DNA of 64,000 nt. Source: Zingiber officinale (lineage: Eukaryota > Streptophyta > Magnoliopsida > Zingiberales > Zingiberaceae). The stretch covers positions 18,525,317 through 18,589,316 of the forward strand of contig NC_055996.1 of the NCBI RefSeq assembly GCF_018446385.1, in the 5' to 3' direction. Both the position numbers and the translations under genes were made by a program. Every line of letters starts with the position of its first letter. The first letter of the stretch is position 1. A model generated the notes under the pieces. It was not told the DNA's origin and searched no databases. It saw nothing but the letters and a program-made list of their open reading frames with translations. Shown piece after piece: positions 1 through 11,250 of this stretch.

Positions 1-48
1 AATAGTATAATAATGAACAAAATTGAAATAATAAAGCTATAAAGTGGT

Positions 49-510
49 TGATCATGTTCGCGCGCTGAGTCGATGGATGTTGGGGGCGTGGTGCTCTCCG
101 CTGTCTTCGACTGGTGATGTGGACCTCCGGCGAACCTGCAAAGAAGCCGAGCCGGGAGGGGTTTCCCGGTGACGACCCTCCGACGCTCAAGTCAGGCAAC
201 GAAGAAGGACAACAAGGCAACGTTATTGTGGCTACAGTGATGAGGATTGCATGTCTTCGTCGAAGTCTGGGGGTCCTTATATAGGACCCCGAGAAGGCGC
301 GGGCATGCTTCTCGATGTGTGTACGCTTCCCCAAACATACCTCAGTAGGTTGTGTCAGAAAAGCATGTCTGACATCATTCCGTAATCGTCCGAGCATATC
401 CCGGATGTGACGGTGGAAGCTTCCACCGTGTTCCACCGTACGATACTCTGTCCGCTCCGGTCGCCGACCATGCTGTTTGTCTGCGGCAGGTGTCTCGAGG
501 ACGAAGTTAC
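49..510 (-). repeat. 3' LTR of element 1, outer part
   Basis: This matches the 5' LTR at 21179-21630 closely, including the stretch with GGTCCTTATATAGGACCCC (a palindrome around a TATATA core). The LTR is split by the Copia-like element at 511; it resumes at 11251. GTTAC at 506-510 belongs to the original LTR and was duplicated on insertion. Confidence 0.9.
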
Positions 511-1503
511 TGTAGGACCGTTAGATTCGATAGAGGGGGGTGAATATCGATTCGAAAAAGACGAGTATAAACGCAGCGGAAAAGATAAAGTAGACACAGA
601 TATTTTTACTTCGTTCGGAGCCTGTGACGACTCCTACTCGAAGGCCCGTGGTCCTTGACCACTTTCGTTGGGCAATCACTAGCAAGTCAAAATATGATTA
701 CAGAAAAAGTACAGGAGATGCTAGTAATAATAAAGCAATACCGACAAAGAGAAAATTAAGCAAAAACCGGAAGAGCACTTTTGTCGGAGCGTTGTTGACG
801 TTGCACTTGAACGTCGAGCAGCAAGATCAGCAGAAGAGTTCTCAGTCAAAGTTAATTCTGAAGCTCCTGTCTGGGGCTTCTTTTATATGCTGTTCCGGGC
901 GCCTGGATCCCTTCCGGGCGCCCGGACCACCTTGTTCCAGAAAGACTCCTTTTTCCTGCAAAACAAGGTTAGTCCGAGGCAAATATATATCCTGTTAAAC
1001 AAATGGTTAGCACAGTTAAAGTTCAACAGATAGATAAAGAGAGTATGACTTAGATTCCGTCTTTCCGAGACCGGAATCTAGTCACGATCTCGACTTAGAC
1101 ATCCGAAATGGATCTAAGCCGAATCGACGCCTAATGTCCCCTTCCCGGGAACGCGTCCTCACAGTCACTCCCCTCCAGTGACTTACCTCACTTACCTGCC
1201 AGACGTCCGGTCAGTCCGTCGACCCGTCTGGACTTCTCGCCAAACGTCCGGTCAGCCCGTCGACCCGCTTGGACTTCTCGCCAGCTATCCGGTCAGCCCG
1301 TCGACCTAGCTGGACTTCTTGCCAAGCGTCCGGTCAGCCCGTCGACCCGCTTGGACTTCTCGCCAGCTACCCGGTCAGCCCGTCGACCTAGCTGGACTTT
1401 TCCTGCACACTTGATCAAAGTGTCAGACAACAACACAACTAACTTAACCTATTTGTCATTCATCAAAACCTGGGTTAGACCGTTAGTGCTACCCGCACCA
1501 ACA
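511..1503 (-). repeat. 3' LTR of element A
   Basis: 993 bp, TG...CA ends on the minus strand. Nearly identical to 10197-11245 but lacks about 60 bases present there (around 10613-10675), so the two LTRs differ by one indel plus point changes. It holds a five-unit hairpin array (see 1199-1395). Confidence 0.93.
1199..1395 (-). repeat. Five-unit covarying hairpin array in element A 3' LTR
   Basis: Five ~41-bp units. On the plus strand the outer arms are CCAGACG/CGTCTGG (1199-1205, 1225-1231), CCAAACG/CGCTTGG (1240-1246, 1266-1272), CCAGCTA/TAGCTGG (1281-1287, 1307-1313), CCAAGCG/CGCTTGG (1322-1328, 1348-1354) and CCAGCTA/TAGCTGG (1363-1369, 1389-1395). On the sense (minus) strand each unit reads 7-base arm, GGTC, 8-base loop, GACC, GGA bulge, 7-base arm. 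Four of five outer stems pair perfectly although their sequence differs; the second has one G-to-A change that the other LTR lacks. Confidence 0.9.
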
Positions 1504-1520
1504 ATCTCTCCCTTTTTGAT
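1504..1520 (-). promoter_or_regulatory. Polypurine tract of element A
   Basis: On the minus strand a purine run (AAAAAGGGAGAGAT) ends immediately at the TGTTGG start of the 3' LTR. This is the usual position of the plus-strand DNA primer in LTR elements. Confidence 0.8.
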
Positions 1521-2732
1521 GGAATGACAACCTGGTTAAGTTAGTGAAAGCATATGTACGAAACAACATGCATTTGTGTGGTTTTAAAGTTAGTTTGTGT
1601 TTTCAAATTGGTTTATGTATGGTTTTAAAGTTAGTTTGTGTTTTCAAATTGGTTTAGCTAACTTAACCACCTAACCCTCCTCCCCCTTTGGCATTCATCA
1701 AAAAAAACAAGGGAAACAATCATAGTGTAGAGTTACTGAAAACAATAACACTTAATGTTAAAAAAAATAACTGAGTTTGGTTCAGAATTCAAGGAAAAAA
1801 GTACAATTTTTAAATCCAAGAAAAGATCAAGTTGACTTGGGGGAGTATAAAGTTTTGAAAACTTGTATAAAGCATTAGCTTTTAGAAAAATTGCTAAGTT
1901 TTAATTTTCAAACATAAGTGTATAAGGTCTAAATTTCAAGATTAAATATTCAAAACAAGTTTCAACTTTGAAACGCTTTTCAAACATAAGTTTTCAAAAC
2001 CAAAATTCCAAGACTAAGTTTGAAAAAATCTATTTTTCAAAACTAATTGAAATTTATTTTACAACACTAAGTTTGTAAAAGATTCAATTTTCAAAATCAA
2101 GGAAAATGAGTTTGAGAAGCTTAGTTTGTAAACTAATTTTTTTTTTTTTTGTAAATTTAACCTTCAAATCAAAATGTCAAAATTAAGTAAAATTAAATTT
2201 TAAGAACTAGATTTAGGACAATTTTCAAAGTAAAGTTAAATTAAATTTAAATCTTTACTTTTAGTTTTCAAAAGAGTTTGGTAAAAGTAAGATTATATTT
2301 TTAGAATGTTTTTGTAAAATTTGTTTTTCAAAAATCAAATTTTCAAAGTTTAAAAGTATTAGATTCAAAACCTTTCAAACTTTCAAATTTTTGTAAAAAA
2401 TTTCACAATTTTAAACAAGTTGTTTTTAAACTTTGATTTTCAAAATTAAGTTTAAAATTCAATTTGGACAACTAAAGTAGTTTTATTTCTCCCCCTGAAT
2501 TTGATACTTAACTTTAACCAGTTGTCTAACCAATTAGGTACTAACTAACTATCAAAAGATAGTAGCTTTCACTTGGTTAGTCAGATTAAGTTAATTATAA
2601 TCAGTCAGTGTTTGACTTGACTGATGAACTTTAATCTGATTAATATCTGAATTGTATTTAACGTCCAGACTTATGCTGATGCACTGAAATAAGCATCTTA
2701 AGTCCAGACAGTTGGCCTATGCATCTCACCCC
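1521..2732. other. AT-rich non-coding interior of element A
   Basis: Low-complexity sequence rich in TTTTCAAA, AAGTTT and similar words. I see no conserved ORF or RNA gene. A pair of near-identical 40-base segments lies at about 1578-1660. Confidence 0.6.
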
Positions 2733-5152
2733 TGTTGGTTGCTACTCGGAAAACCTATAGGTTCCACTGTACAAAAATTTTGTACAAAGGTCTGAACCTT
2801 TTCCTAGCTATCATGTGTTCTTTTAAATTAAATTTTGGATCGCCTGCGGAACTTAACTCGTTTGATCCAAAACTTAATCTATTTGTTCTTTTAGGTTTTG
2901 ACTTGGATCTCCTGCGGAACTTAACACGTTCGACCCAAGTCTCCTTAAGTTATTAATTCCATTAAATATTAATTTCCATAAAAGGTTCCCAGTACTGACG
3001 TGGCGAGGCACATGACCTTCTTGGATATGGGAGCAACCACCACCGACTAGACAAAACCTTTAATAGAAAGCTAATATTTAATTTTCTAAAATAACTTTAG
3101 GTTAACCAAAGAGAACAATCAAATCACAAGGAAAAGAAAGAAACAAAAGAACACAACTTCGAAAAAACATATTCGAAATTCTAGAACGTAAGCCTCTTGT
3201 ATTTGGTATTATTTCCATAAATAACTAGCATGATGCGGAAATAAAATTTACTAGTTATACCTTGTAGAAAAACCTCTTGATCTTCTACCGTATTCCTCTT
3301 CTAACCTCGGACGTTGTGTGGGCAACGATCTTCCGAGATGAGAAACCACCAAGCACCTTCTTCTTCTCCTAGCTAGGTTCGGCCAATCACAAAGAAGCTT
3401 CACCAAGGACGAAGAACAAAACATCAACCAAACTCCAAGGGATACAAGCTTTCTCTCCTTCTTCTTCTTCTTCTCCAAGTAGTATCCGGCCACCACAAGA
3501 ACTCCAAGCAAGAGATAAGTTTCGGCCACCACAAAAGAGGAAGAAAGGTAGAGGATGGCCGGCACCACACCAAGGAAAAGAGGAGGAAAAATAATAGAGG
3601 TTGTTCCCATGAAGGCACCCTCACCTCTTCTTTTATATTCCTTGGCCTAGGCAAATTAGGAAATTTAATTACAAAATTTCCTTAATTCTTTTGCCATGTA
3701 AAGAAAAATTATTTTAATTAAAACAATTTTCTTCTTTTAAATACAATGGCCGCCACTTTAAAAAACAAAACAAGGAGAGTTTTAATTAATTAAAACTTCC
3801 TAATTTGTCTCCAGAAATTTTATAAAAAATTTCTTCAATAATTTTTATCCCTTTTATGATTGGTTTATAAAAAGAAATTTCTATAATTTTAATTTTTCAA
3901 CATGTGAATAATTTATAAAGAAGAGAAATAAAATATCCTTTCTAATCTACAAATAAGGAAAGAGATTTAATCTCTTTCTTTAATCTTTTGTAGAGACTTA
4001 TAAAAGAGATATTTTAATTTTTAATCTCTTCAATAAATTATATCTTTCACATAAGAAAATTTTAAAATTAAAATTCTTTTTAAATTAAATAGGGCCGGCC
4101 ACCTAAGCTTGGGTTCAAGCTAGGGCCGGCCACCCATGAACCAATGGTTTGGCCGGCCCTAGCTTGATCCTCAAGCTAGCTTGGCCGACCCCTATAACAT
4201 GGGTATGAAGGTGGGTATAGGTGGGTATAGTACTCTATAAATAAGAGGCTACGATAGGGACCGAGAGGAGGAATTGGTTTTGGTCTCCCGATAAAATTAA
4301 GCATCCCGTGTTCGCCCCGAACACACAACTTAATTTTATCAATAATAATTCATTCCACTAGAGAACTATTATTGAACTACCGCACCAATCCCAAATTATA
4401 TTTTTGGGCTCCTTCTTATTATGAGCGTGTTAGTCTCCCTATGTTTAAGATATCGAATGTCCACTAATTAAGTGAGTTACTGACAACTCATTTAATTAAT
4501 ATCTAAGTCCAAGAGTAGTACCACTCATCCTTATTATCATGTCGGACTAAGTCCACCTGCAGGGTTTAACATGACAATCTTTATGAGCTCCTCTTGAGGA
4601 CATTATCAACCTAGTATCTCTAGGACACAGTTTCCTTCTATAATCAACAACACACACTATAAGTGATATCATTTCCCAACTTATCGGGCTTATTGATTTA
4701 TCGAACTAAATCTCACCCATTGATAAATTAAAGAAATAAATATCAAATATATGTGCTTGTTATTATATTAGGATTAAGAGTACACACTTCCATAATAACC
4801 GAGGTCTTTGTTTCTTTATAAAGCCAGTATAAAAGAAACGACCTCAAATGGTCATACTCAATACACTCTAAGTGTACTAGTGTAATTATATAGTTAAGAT
4901 AAATTAATACCTAATTACACTACGACCTTCCAATGGTTTGTTCCTTTCCATTATGGTCGTGAGTTACTGTTTATAATTTATAAGGTACTGATAACATGAT
5001 CCTCTGTGTGTGACACCACACACCATGTTATCTACAATATAAATTAATTGAACAACTACATTTATCATAAATGTAGATATTTGACCAATGTGATTCTTAT
5101 TTCTAGATAAATGTTTATACCAAAAGCTAGGCTTTTAGTATACACTCTAACA
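2733..5152 (+). mobile_element. Solo LTR, 2.42 kb, inside element A
   Basis: Begins TGTTGG and ends CTAACA, with a perfect five-base TSD ACCCC (2728-2732 and 5153-5157). A TATA-like CTCTATAAATAAGAG near 4233 followed by unique leader-like sequence suggests a plus-strand promoter. No primer site, polypurine tract or protein domain was found inside, so a solo LTR left by recombination fits best. The short ORFs near 3251-3654 are in low-complexity sequence and look meaningless. The length fits the long LTRs of some Copia (SIRE/Maximus-type) families, but I cannot assign the family. Confidence 0.82.
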
Positions 5153-5157
5153 ACCCC

Positions 5158-5520
5158 TTTCTATGTTTATCAAACACAAGCAAGGTAAACCTAAGGTGTT
5201 GGTGAGATGCTCAAAAACTAGTCCTATGGGTACATGCTTTCTAAGGATGTAAAACTAGTCTAAGGCCAAAACTGTTTTCGAAAGTCTAAAAATGGAAAGT
5301 TTGAAAACAAACAAGTTTAACCTATAAGTTGGTGAAATCAATTTTGAAAGTATTTTTGAAAGATCCTAGTCTATTAAGATAGAACATATTCAGTGTAAGG
5401 TTGAAATGCTACTAGATAAATCCACAATATTTTACAAGTAGTGTAGCTACAGAAGTAGGTCATCACTAAAGCTACTGAGATGATGAAGGGGGTGGTCTAG
5501 ATCCCAAGGATCGAAGAAGT
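5158..5520. other. Non-coding interior of element A
   Basis: Sequence between the solo LTR and the ORF at 5525-6636. It contains AT-rich words like those at 1521-2732, and no recognisable gene. Confidence 0.5.
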
Positions 5521-5524
5521 GCCA

Positions 5525-6636
5525 TCAGCTCCGTGTCGCTCGTAACTCGGCAACCTCTCGCCGTATGTCCCGATGAAAATCAGAGTTCTCCTGCTGGAGA
5601 CTCGCCATAGCTCTCTCTAGTCCGGTCATACGGTCGGCTAGAGTGCGGGGACCGTGTCGTGGTGCTCGAGCTGGGGGTGGTGGTGGAGCCGGTGCGGCTT
5701 CCTCCGGAAATAGTGCGAGCATGAACTCGTCCACCTGTGCTGGTGCTGTGCCCCCCTCCGCCAAGACATAGTCCCGTCATTTCTATCTATCTGGATGCCG
5801 GCTAGGGAAAAGTTCCGAGAGGATATAACATCGAACTCGGTCATATGGGCAACGTCTCCTCTAGTGACATCAATGTGCAACGAGGACATATAGGCTGTCA
5901 GAATGTGACCAAATGGCATATGGACTCGACTGTCAGTCACGAATCCGGCTGAGTAGATGATGGTGGAGAAGATATGTAGGCTGATGTCAATTTCTAACCT
6001 ATGAATCAGGGCATAAAGTAAGAACGAATGGAATGGGCGCATCACAGCGATGTCCCGAGTAGTCAGTGGTAAAATGCAAAGAACTACAACCCTATAAAGA
6101 GCGTAGTCCTGGACTCGAAGTTCTACTGACCTAAACTGTGTCACAGTGGGATCTCTCTCTCCCTCAAAAAAATACGAATGCATCGTATCGAGAGTAATAT
6201 GTGAGTAGGGATCTTCGAACGGTAGATCCCTCGGAGGATAGCACAAAAAGGAGCAAGTAGATGGACGCAACTCTAAAAACTCTTGGATAGTCGTAGGGGA
6301 AAATACGATATCAGTGCCTGCTGCCCTAGTGGTATAGGTGAAATCGTTTACTTTTACTAGGTTATTGCAAAATTCGGCACACAGACTTATGTTTATTGGA
6401 CTGGTACATTCGACAAGGTTCCTTAAATTATAGTGGCCTATAACCTCTAAAGCAGAGGGACATGACCTTAGGAAGAACGATCTATCTATGCAGGTAGTCC
6501 TAATGGCCTTATAAATGGTGGACTCAAATTTAACCCTAAGTTCGTCTGTGGGAAACCTAGGGTCTGTACTAGCATTGGAGGGCCCAGCACCAGTATTTGT
6601 TCGTTTCCTACTGTATATAAATAAAAGAATATTCAA
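5525..6636 (-). pseudogene. Transposon-associated ORF of element A with frameshifted coiled-coil tail
   Basis: An uninterrupted reading of about 290 residues (from 6636) resembles the poorly understood 'putative plant transposon protein' domain that appears beside retroelement sequence in many plant genomes; the key stretch is around KVNDFTYTT and FSPTTIQEFL. Near 5765-5790 the likely frame changes by one base: the tail then reads a Pro-rich segment (APAPPPPPAR) followed by a short coiled coil ending near 5525. Whether the product has any role in the element's life cycle is unknown. It stands where pol would normally be. The call rests on general resemblance, so the function is open. Confidence 0.55.
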
Positions 6637-6659
6637 AAAAATTGAGAAGACAAAAAATA

Positions 6660-7765
6660 CAATTTTAGAGAGGGGAAGAATTTTTTTTTTTTAATGTTTA
6701 AAATTTTGAAAAAAAATTTAAGTTTAAAATTTTGAAATTAATTTAAGTTTTAAAATTAAAATTTTGAAATTAATTTAAGTTTTAAAATTAAAATTTTGAA
6801 GTTAACTTTTTTAAGTTTAAAATTGAATTTAAGTTTTAAAATTAAAATTTTGAAGTTAAAATTTTTTTTTTAAGTTTAAAATTAGATTTTGAAATTAATT
6901 TAAGTTTTAAAAATTAAAATGTTGAAATTAATTTAAGTTTTAACAATTAAAATTTTGAAGTTAAGTTTAAAGTTAAATTTTGAAATTAATTTAAGTTTTA
7001 AAATTAAAATGTTGAAATTAATTTAAGTTTTAACAATTAAAATTTTGAAGTTAAGTTTAAAATTAAATTTTTAAAATTAATTTTTTAAGTTTAAAATTAA
7101 ATTTTGAAATTAATTTAAGTTTTAAAATTAAAATTTTGAAATTAAAAATTTGAAGTTAATTTTTTAAGTTTAAAATTAAATTTTGAAATTAATTTAAGTT
7201 TTAAAATTAAAATATTGAAATTAATTTAAGTTTTAAAAATTAAAATTTTGAAGTTAATTTTTTAAGTTTAAAATTAAATTTTGAAATTAATTTAAGTTTT
7301 AAAATTAAAATTTTGAAGTTAATTTTTTAAGTTTAAAATTAAATTTTAAAATTAATTTTTTAAGTTTAAAATTAAATTTTGAAATTAATTTAAGTTTTAA
7401 AATTAAAATTTTGAAGTTAAATTTTTTTAAGTTTAAAATTAAATTTTGAGATTAATTTAAGTTTTAAAATTAAAATTTTGAAATTAATTAAAAAAATTTG
7501 AAAATAATTTTTTAAGTTTAAAATTAAAATTTTAAAATTAATTTTTAAGTTTAAAATTAAATTTTGAAATTAATTTAAGTTTTAAAAATTAAAATTTTGA
7601 AGTTAATTTTTTAAGTTTAAAATTAAATTTTAAAATTAATTTTTTAAGTTTAAAATTAAATTTTGAGATTAATTTAAGTTTTAAAATTAAAATTTTGAAA
7701 TTAATTAAAAAAATTGAAAATAATTTTTTAAGTTTAAAATTAAAATTTTAAAATTAATTTTTAAG
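6660..7765. repeat. AT-rich tandem array in element A
   Basis: About 1.1 kb of nearly pure A/T built from words such as TTAAGTTTAAAATTAAATTT and TTTTGAAATTAATTTAAG, repeating at roughly 55-65 bases with many small length changes. It has no coding potential and separates the downstream ORF from gag. Confidence 0.9.
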
Positions 7766-8295
7766 CCTTATTCATCTCACCCGATCTATATTATCAATCA
7801 GGGAATCCTATGGTTTTGTGAGATGAAATTGGTTTGATTACATAGTTTTGGTTTAACTAGTGTTAGATTCAGACTTAGCTTTGGTTTCCACAAATAGGCA
7901 TTCTTCGAATAAACTTCTAAGCTTGGTGAGTCACAAGGACATCATTAGAAGTAACCAACCTTTCGAGGTTTTCCGAACAGTCCTATCCACGGAACTTAGT
8001 ACTAAATCTTGGTCTAACTGGTTAGGATTCGTTTAAGGGTAGCTTCGGTCAGTTCCACTTGGCCAAATGCACCAGATCGAAACCATATCTTTCTAGACAT
8101 GCGATGCCCAAGTTTCCCTAACGTACTATCATCCAAAAATTTCACCAATACCATGATTCAAGTTAAACTTGGTCTCTTTTTAACTAATCCTAATTACCCT
8201 GCCGGGTTGGTAAATTTTGGGTTACCCTATCGGGTAAGTTAGTTTTGGAGGTGCCAGCTATTCTGGAGCCTCCCCCTGAATTATTGGCCATTAAT
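7766..8295. other. Non-coding interior of element A between array and gag
   Basis: Base composition returns to normal here. No ORF over 60 codons and no family motif was recognised. The sequence TACCCTGCCGGGTTGG followed by TACCCTATCGGGTAAG near 8196-8240 is a short imperfect repeat. Confidence 0.5.
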
Positions 8296-9973
8296 TTAAG
8301 TTTTGATTTTAGGCTTGTGTCGATTCTTTTTATAGTTATAGTTAACTTGGTGATAATTTTGTTGTTTTTTAAACTGTTTAGATTTTGAATTTGATTTAGG
8401 TTTGTATTTTGTATTTTGGTTTGGTTTATTTGATTTTATATAATGTATTTTTTCTTTAGGTATATAATATTGATTAAGTCCTACTTGCGTGGTCAGACAC
8501 GCTTTCGGAACCCAAGCTAGATTGGTTGACTTGTATTGGGTTATTAATGATTTGAAGGTTTTATTTGAATTCGACTTATATCCTAGTCCGGTTTTATTAT
8601 AACATGCTTTTTGATTATTTAGGATTAAGTCTAAATTTTTTGATCTTGTTGTGAATTTTTCTAACATCTCTTTTAAATTGTTTATTTCATTTTTTAATGA
8701 TAAATTCTCCTCCTCAAGTGTTAGATCTTGAGTTGGATTTGAATTCTTTAATTGTTCCTTGAGGTTTTGATTTTCCTCAAGAAGTGATTTGTTTTCATTT
8801 TCTAATTTAGTTAATTTACTATTTAGACAGGAAATAATTCTAAAAATTTTTTTGTTTAAATTAAAGTATACCTCATTCGGGCCTTCGGAAACGAGTACGG
8901 ACTCGTGGCTTGTTTCGGGTTCAGACCCGTCGTCATCTTCCGACTCGTTATCTGTTTCGGCTTCGCAGTGCGAGGTGGCTTTGATGTTTCTGCTCTTCTT
9001 CCTCCGATTCGTCCGAGGAGTCGTCCCACGTTGCTTTGAGTGCCTTCTTTTTGGTTGGCTTTGGTTTGTCGAACTTTAGTTTTGGACATTCGTTCTTGTA
9101 ATGTCCCTTTTTGTTGCAGCCGTAGCAAGTCACGTTCTTTTGTTCTGAGGGAGACCTGATCTTTTGAAGATCCTTTTTGCTGAAGCTCCTCTTTTTCCTG
9201 GTGAACATTTTTCTTACCAAGTTCACCAAGTGTTCTTCGTCTTCGGAGTCTTGGTCGGAGTCTTCTTCAAGTTCAAGCTTGCCTTTCTTTTCTTTGGAGG
9301 AACCTGCAAATAGTGCTATACCTTTCTCGGCTCCGGCATTAGTTTGTTCGTGTAATTCTAATTCACAAAACAACTCGTCTAATTTTAAGTTAGAAAGATT
9401 CTTAGAAATTTTGTAGGCATCCACTATTGATGCCCACAAACTATTACGTGGAAAAGCGTTTAAAGCGTACCTTATTAGGTCTCTGTTCTCCATTTGGTGG
9501 CCTATTGCATGAAGCCCGTTGAGGATGTCCTTGATCCTCGCGTGTAGTTGATTCGCTGTTTCTCCTTCCTGCATTTTTATATTAAAGATTTTGTTTAGAA
9601 GCAGGTCTCGTTTTGTTACCTTAGCGTCGCTCGTTCCCTCGTGCAGTTCGATCAGCTTGTCCCATAGCTCTTTAGCGTTTTTGTGTGGACCGACTCTGTT
9701 CAGTTCTTCTCTTGTCAATCCACACTGTAGAGTGTTGATCGCTTTATTTTCTGTTGATGCTTTTTTCTTGAGATCTGCTGTCCAGTCTTCAGGATCCACT
9801 AGATTCCCGGCGTTGTCCACTGGAATTTTGTAAGGTTTCGTAATACTCATCCACTGGTCGAAGTCTGTTTTGAGGTAGACCTCCATGCGCTTCTTCCAGT
9901 AAGGGAAGTCGTCCCCGTTGAAGAGTGGAGGTCGCACTGTGCTGAATCCTTCTTGTTGGGACATTCTGTGCAC
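8296..9973 (-). pseudogene. Copia-type Gag with coiled-coil extension (one frameshift)
   Basis: The main ORF (9973-8948, 341 residues) begins with the usual Copia Gag opening (PPLFNGDDFPYWKKRM near residues 15-30), continues through the UBN2/retrotran-gag region and ends with a CCHC zinc knuckle (CYGCNKKGHYKNEC, about residue 283) and an acidic tail. A one-base shift near 8975-8990 moves the reading into a frame that stays open to 8296. That extension has acidic sequence, a leucine-rich coiled coil (about 8600-8830) and a stretch with LAWVPKACL, similar to the segment at the Gag-Pol boundary in Copia elements. No protease or other Pol domain follows. Gag should form the virus-like particle in the cytoplasm. 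Confidence 0.85.
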
Positions 9974-10179
9974 AGGTAAATAACCAAAAAATATCCCAAG
10001 ACTTGGTCTTGGATTAGTAGTGCGGGAAGAAAAAGATAGAAAAAGAAATCTAAATTCGTGTTGAACTAATTTAAATTGATTAGTGAAATATTAAGTTAAC
10101 GAAACACCAGTTTTTAAAATTAATTAAAAAAACAATTCACCCCCTGTCTGATTGGTGGTTGCACCAAATCAGAGCGGTA

Positions 10180-10196
10180 CCTGCTCTGATACCACT
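10180..10196 (-). promoter_or_regulatory. Primer binding site of element A (tRNA-iMet type)
   Basis: The minus strand reads TGGTATCAGAGCAGG two bases after the end of the 5' LTR. TGGTATCAGAGC is the common plant Copia primer site complementary to the 3' end of initiator tRNA-Met. Confidence 0.9.
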
Positions 10197-11245
10197 TGTA
10201 GGACCGTTAGATTCGATAGAGGGGGGGATATCGATTCGAAAAAGACGAGTATAAACGCAGCCGAAAATGATAAAGTAGACACAAATATTTTTACTTCGTT
10301 CGGAGCCTGTGACGACTCCTACTCAAAGGCCCGTGGTCCTTGACCACTTTCGTTGGGCAATCACTAGCAAGTCGAAATATGATTACAGAAAAAGTACAGG
10401 AGATGCTAGTAATAATAAAGCAATACCGACAAAGAGAAAATTAAACAAAAACCGGAAGAGCACTTTTGTCGGAGCGTTGTTGACGTCGCACTTGAACGTC
10501 GAGCAGCAAGATCAGCAGAAGAGTTCTCAGTCAAAGTTGATTCTGAAGCTCCTGTCTGGGGCTTCTTTTATATGCTGTTCCGGGCGCCTGGATCCCTTCC
10601 GGGCGCCTGGAGTGTGACGTAACTGCTCAAATCAAGATGCTCCACGTAGCGACGAGTTGTCTGGATAAAATCCTTGTTCCAGAAAGACTCCTTTTTCCTG
10701 CAAAACAAGGTTAGTCCGAGGCAAATATATATCCTGTAAAACAAATGGTTAGCACAGTTAAAGTTCAACAGATAGATAAAGAGAGTATGACTTAGATTCC
10801 GTCTTTCCGAGACCGGAATCTAGTCACGATCTCGACTTAGACATCCGAAATGGATCTAAGCCGGATCGACGCCTAATGTCCCCTTCCCGGGAACGCGTCC
10901 TCACAGTCACTCCCCTCCAGTGACTTACCTCACTTACCTGCCAGACGTCCGGTCAGCCCGTCGACCCGTCTGGACTTCTCGCCAAGCGTCCGGTCAGCCC
11001 GTCGACCCGCTTGGACTTCTCGCCAGCTATCCGGTCAGCCCGTCGACCTAGCTGGACTTCTTGCCAAGCGTCCGGTCAGCCCGTCGACCCGCTTGGACTT
11101 CTCGCCAGCTATCCAGTCAGCCCGTCGACCTAGCTGGACTTTTCCTGCACACTTGATCAAAGTGTCAGACAACAACACAACTAACTTAACCTATTTGTCA
11201 TTCATCAAAACCTGGGTTAGACCGTTAGTGCTACCCGCACCAACA
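10197..11245 (-). repeat. 5' LTR of element A
   Basis: 1049 bp with TG...CA ends on the minus strand. On that strand a GCATATAAAAG box near 10575 could be the TATA element. It holds the same five-hairpin array as the other LTR (10941-11137) and a 60-base segment missing from the left copy. Confidence 0.93.
10941..11137 (-). repeat. Five-unit covarying hairpin array in element A 5' LTR
   Basis: Outer arms: CCAGACG/CGTCTGG (10941-10947, 10967-10973), CCAAGCG/CGCTTGG (10982-10988, 11008-11014), CCAGCTA/TAGCTGG (11023-11029, 11049-11055), CCAAGCG/CGCTTGG (11064-11070, 11090-11096), CCAGCTA/TAGCTGG (11105-11111, 11131-11137). All five outer stems are perfect 7-base pairs. Confidence 0.92.
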
Positions 11246-11250
11246 GTTAC

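Larger units (their letters stand above)
511..11245 (-). mobile_element. Copia-like gag-only (non-autonomous) LTR retrotransposon (element A)
   Basis: Perfect five-base TSD GTTAC (506-510 and 11246-11250). LTRs are 511-1503 and 10197-11245, beginning TGTTGG and ending CCTACA on the minus strand. A tRNA-iMet-type primer site (TGGTATCAGAGC on the minus strand) adjoins the right LTR and a purine tract adjoins the left LTR, so transcription runs right to left. It encodes Gag with a coiled-coil extension and a second ORF, but I see no protease, integrase, RT or RNase H. It therefore would need enzymes from another element. Without the internal solo LTR it is about 8.3 kb. The name Copia-like rests on the Gag type and the primer site, since pol is absent. 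Confidence 0.9.

Noticed and set aside
3251-3654. Overlapping minus-strand ORFs rich in K and L
   Set aside because: They come from CTT/GAA-rich low-complexity sequence in the solo LTR.
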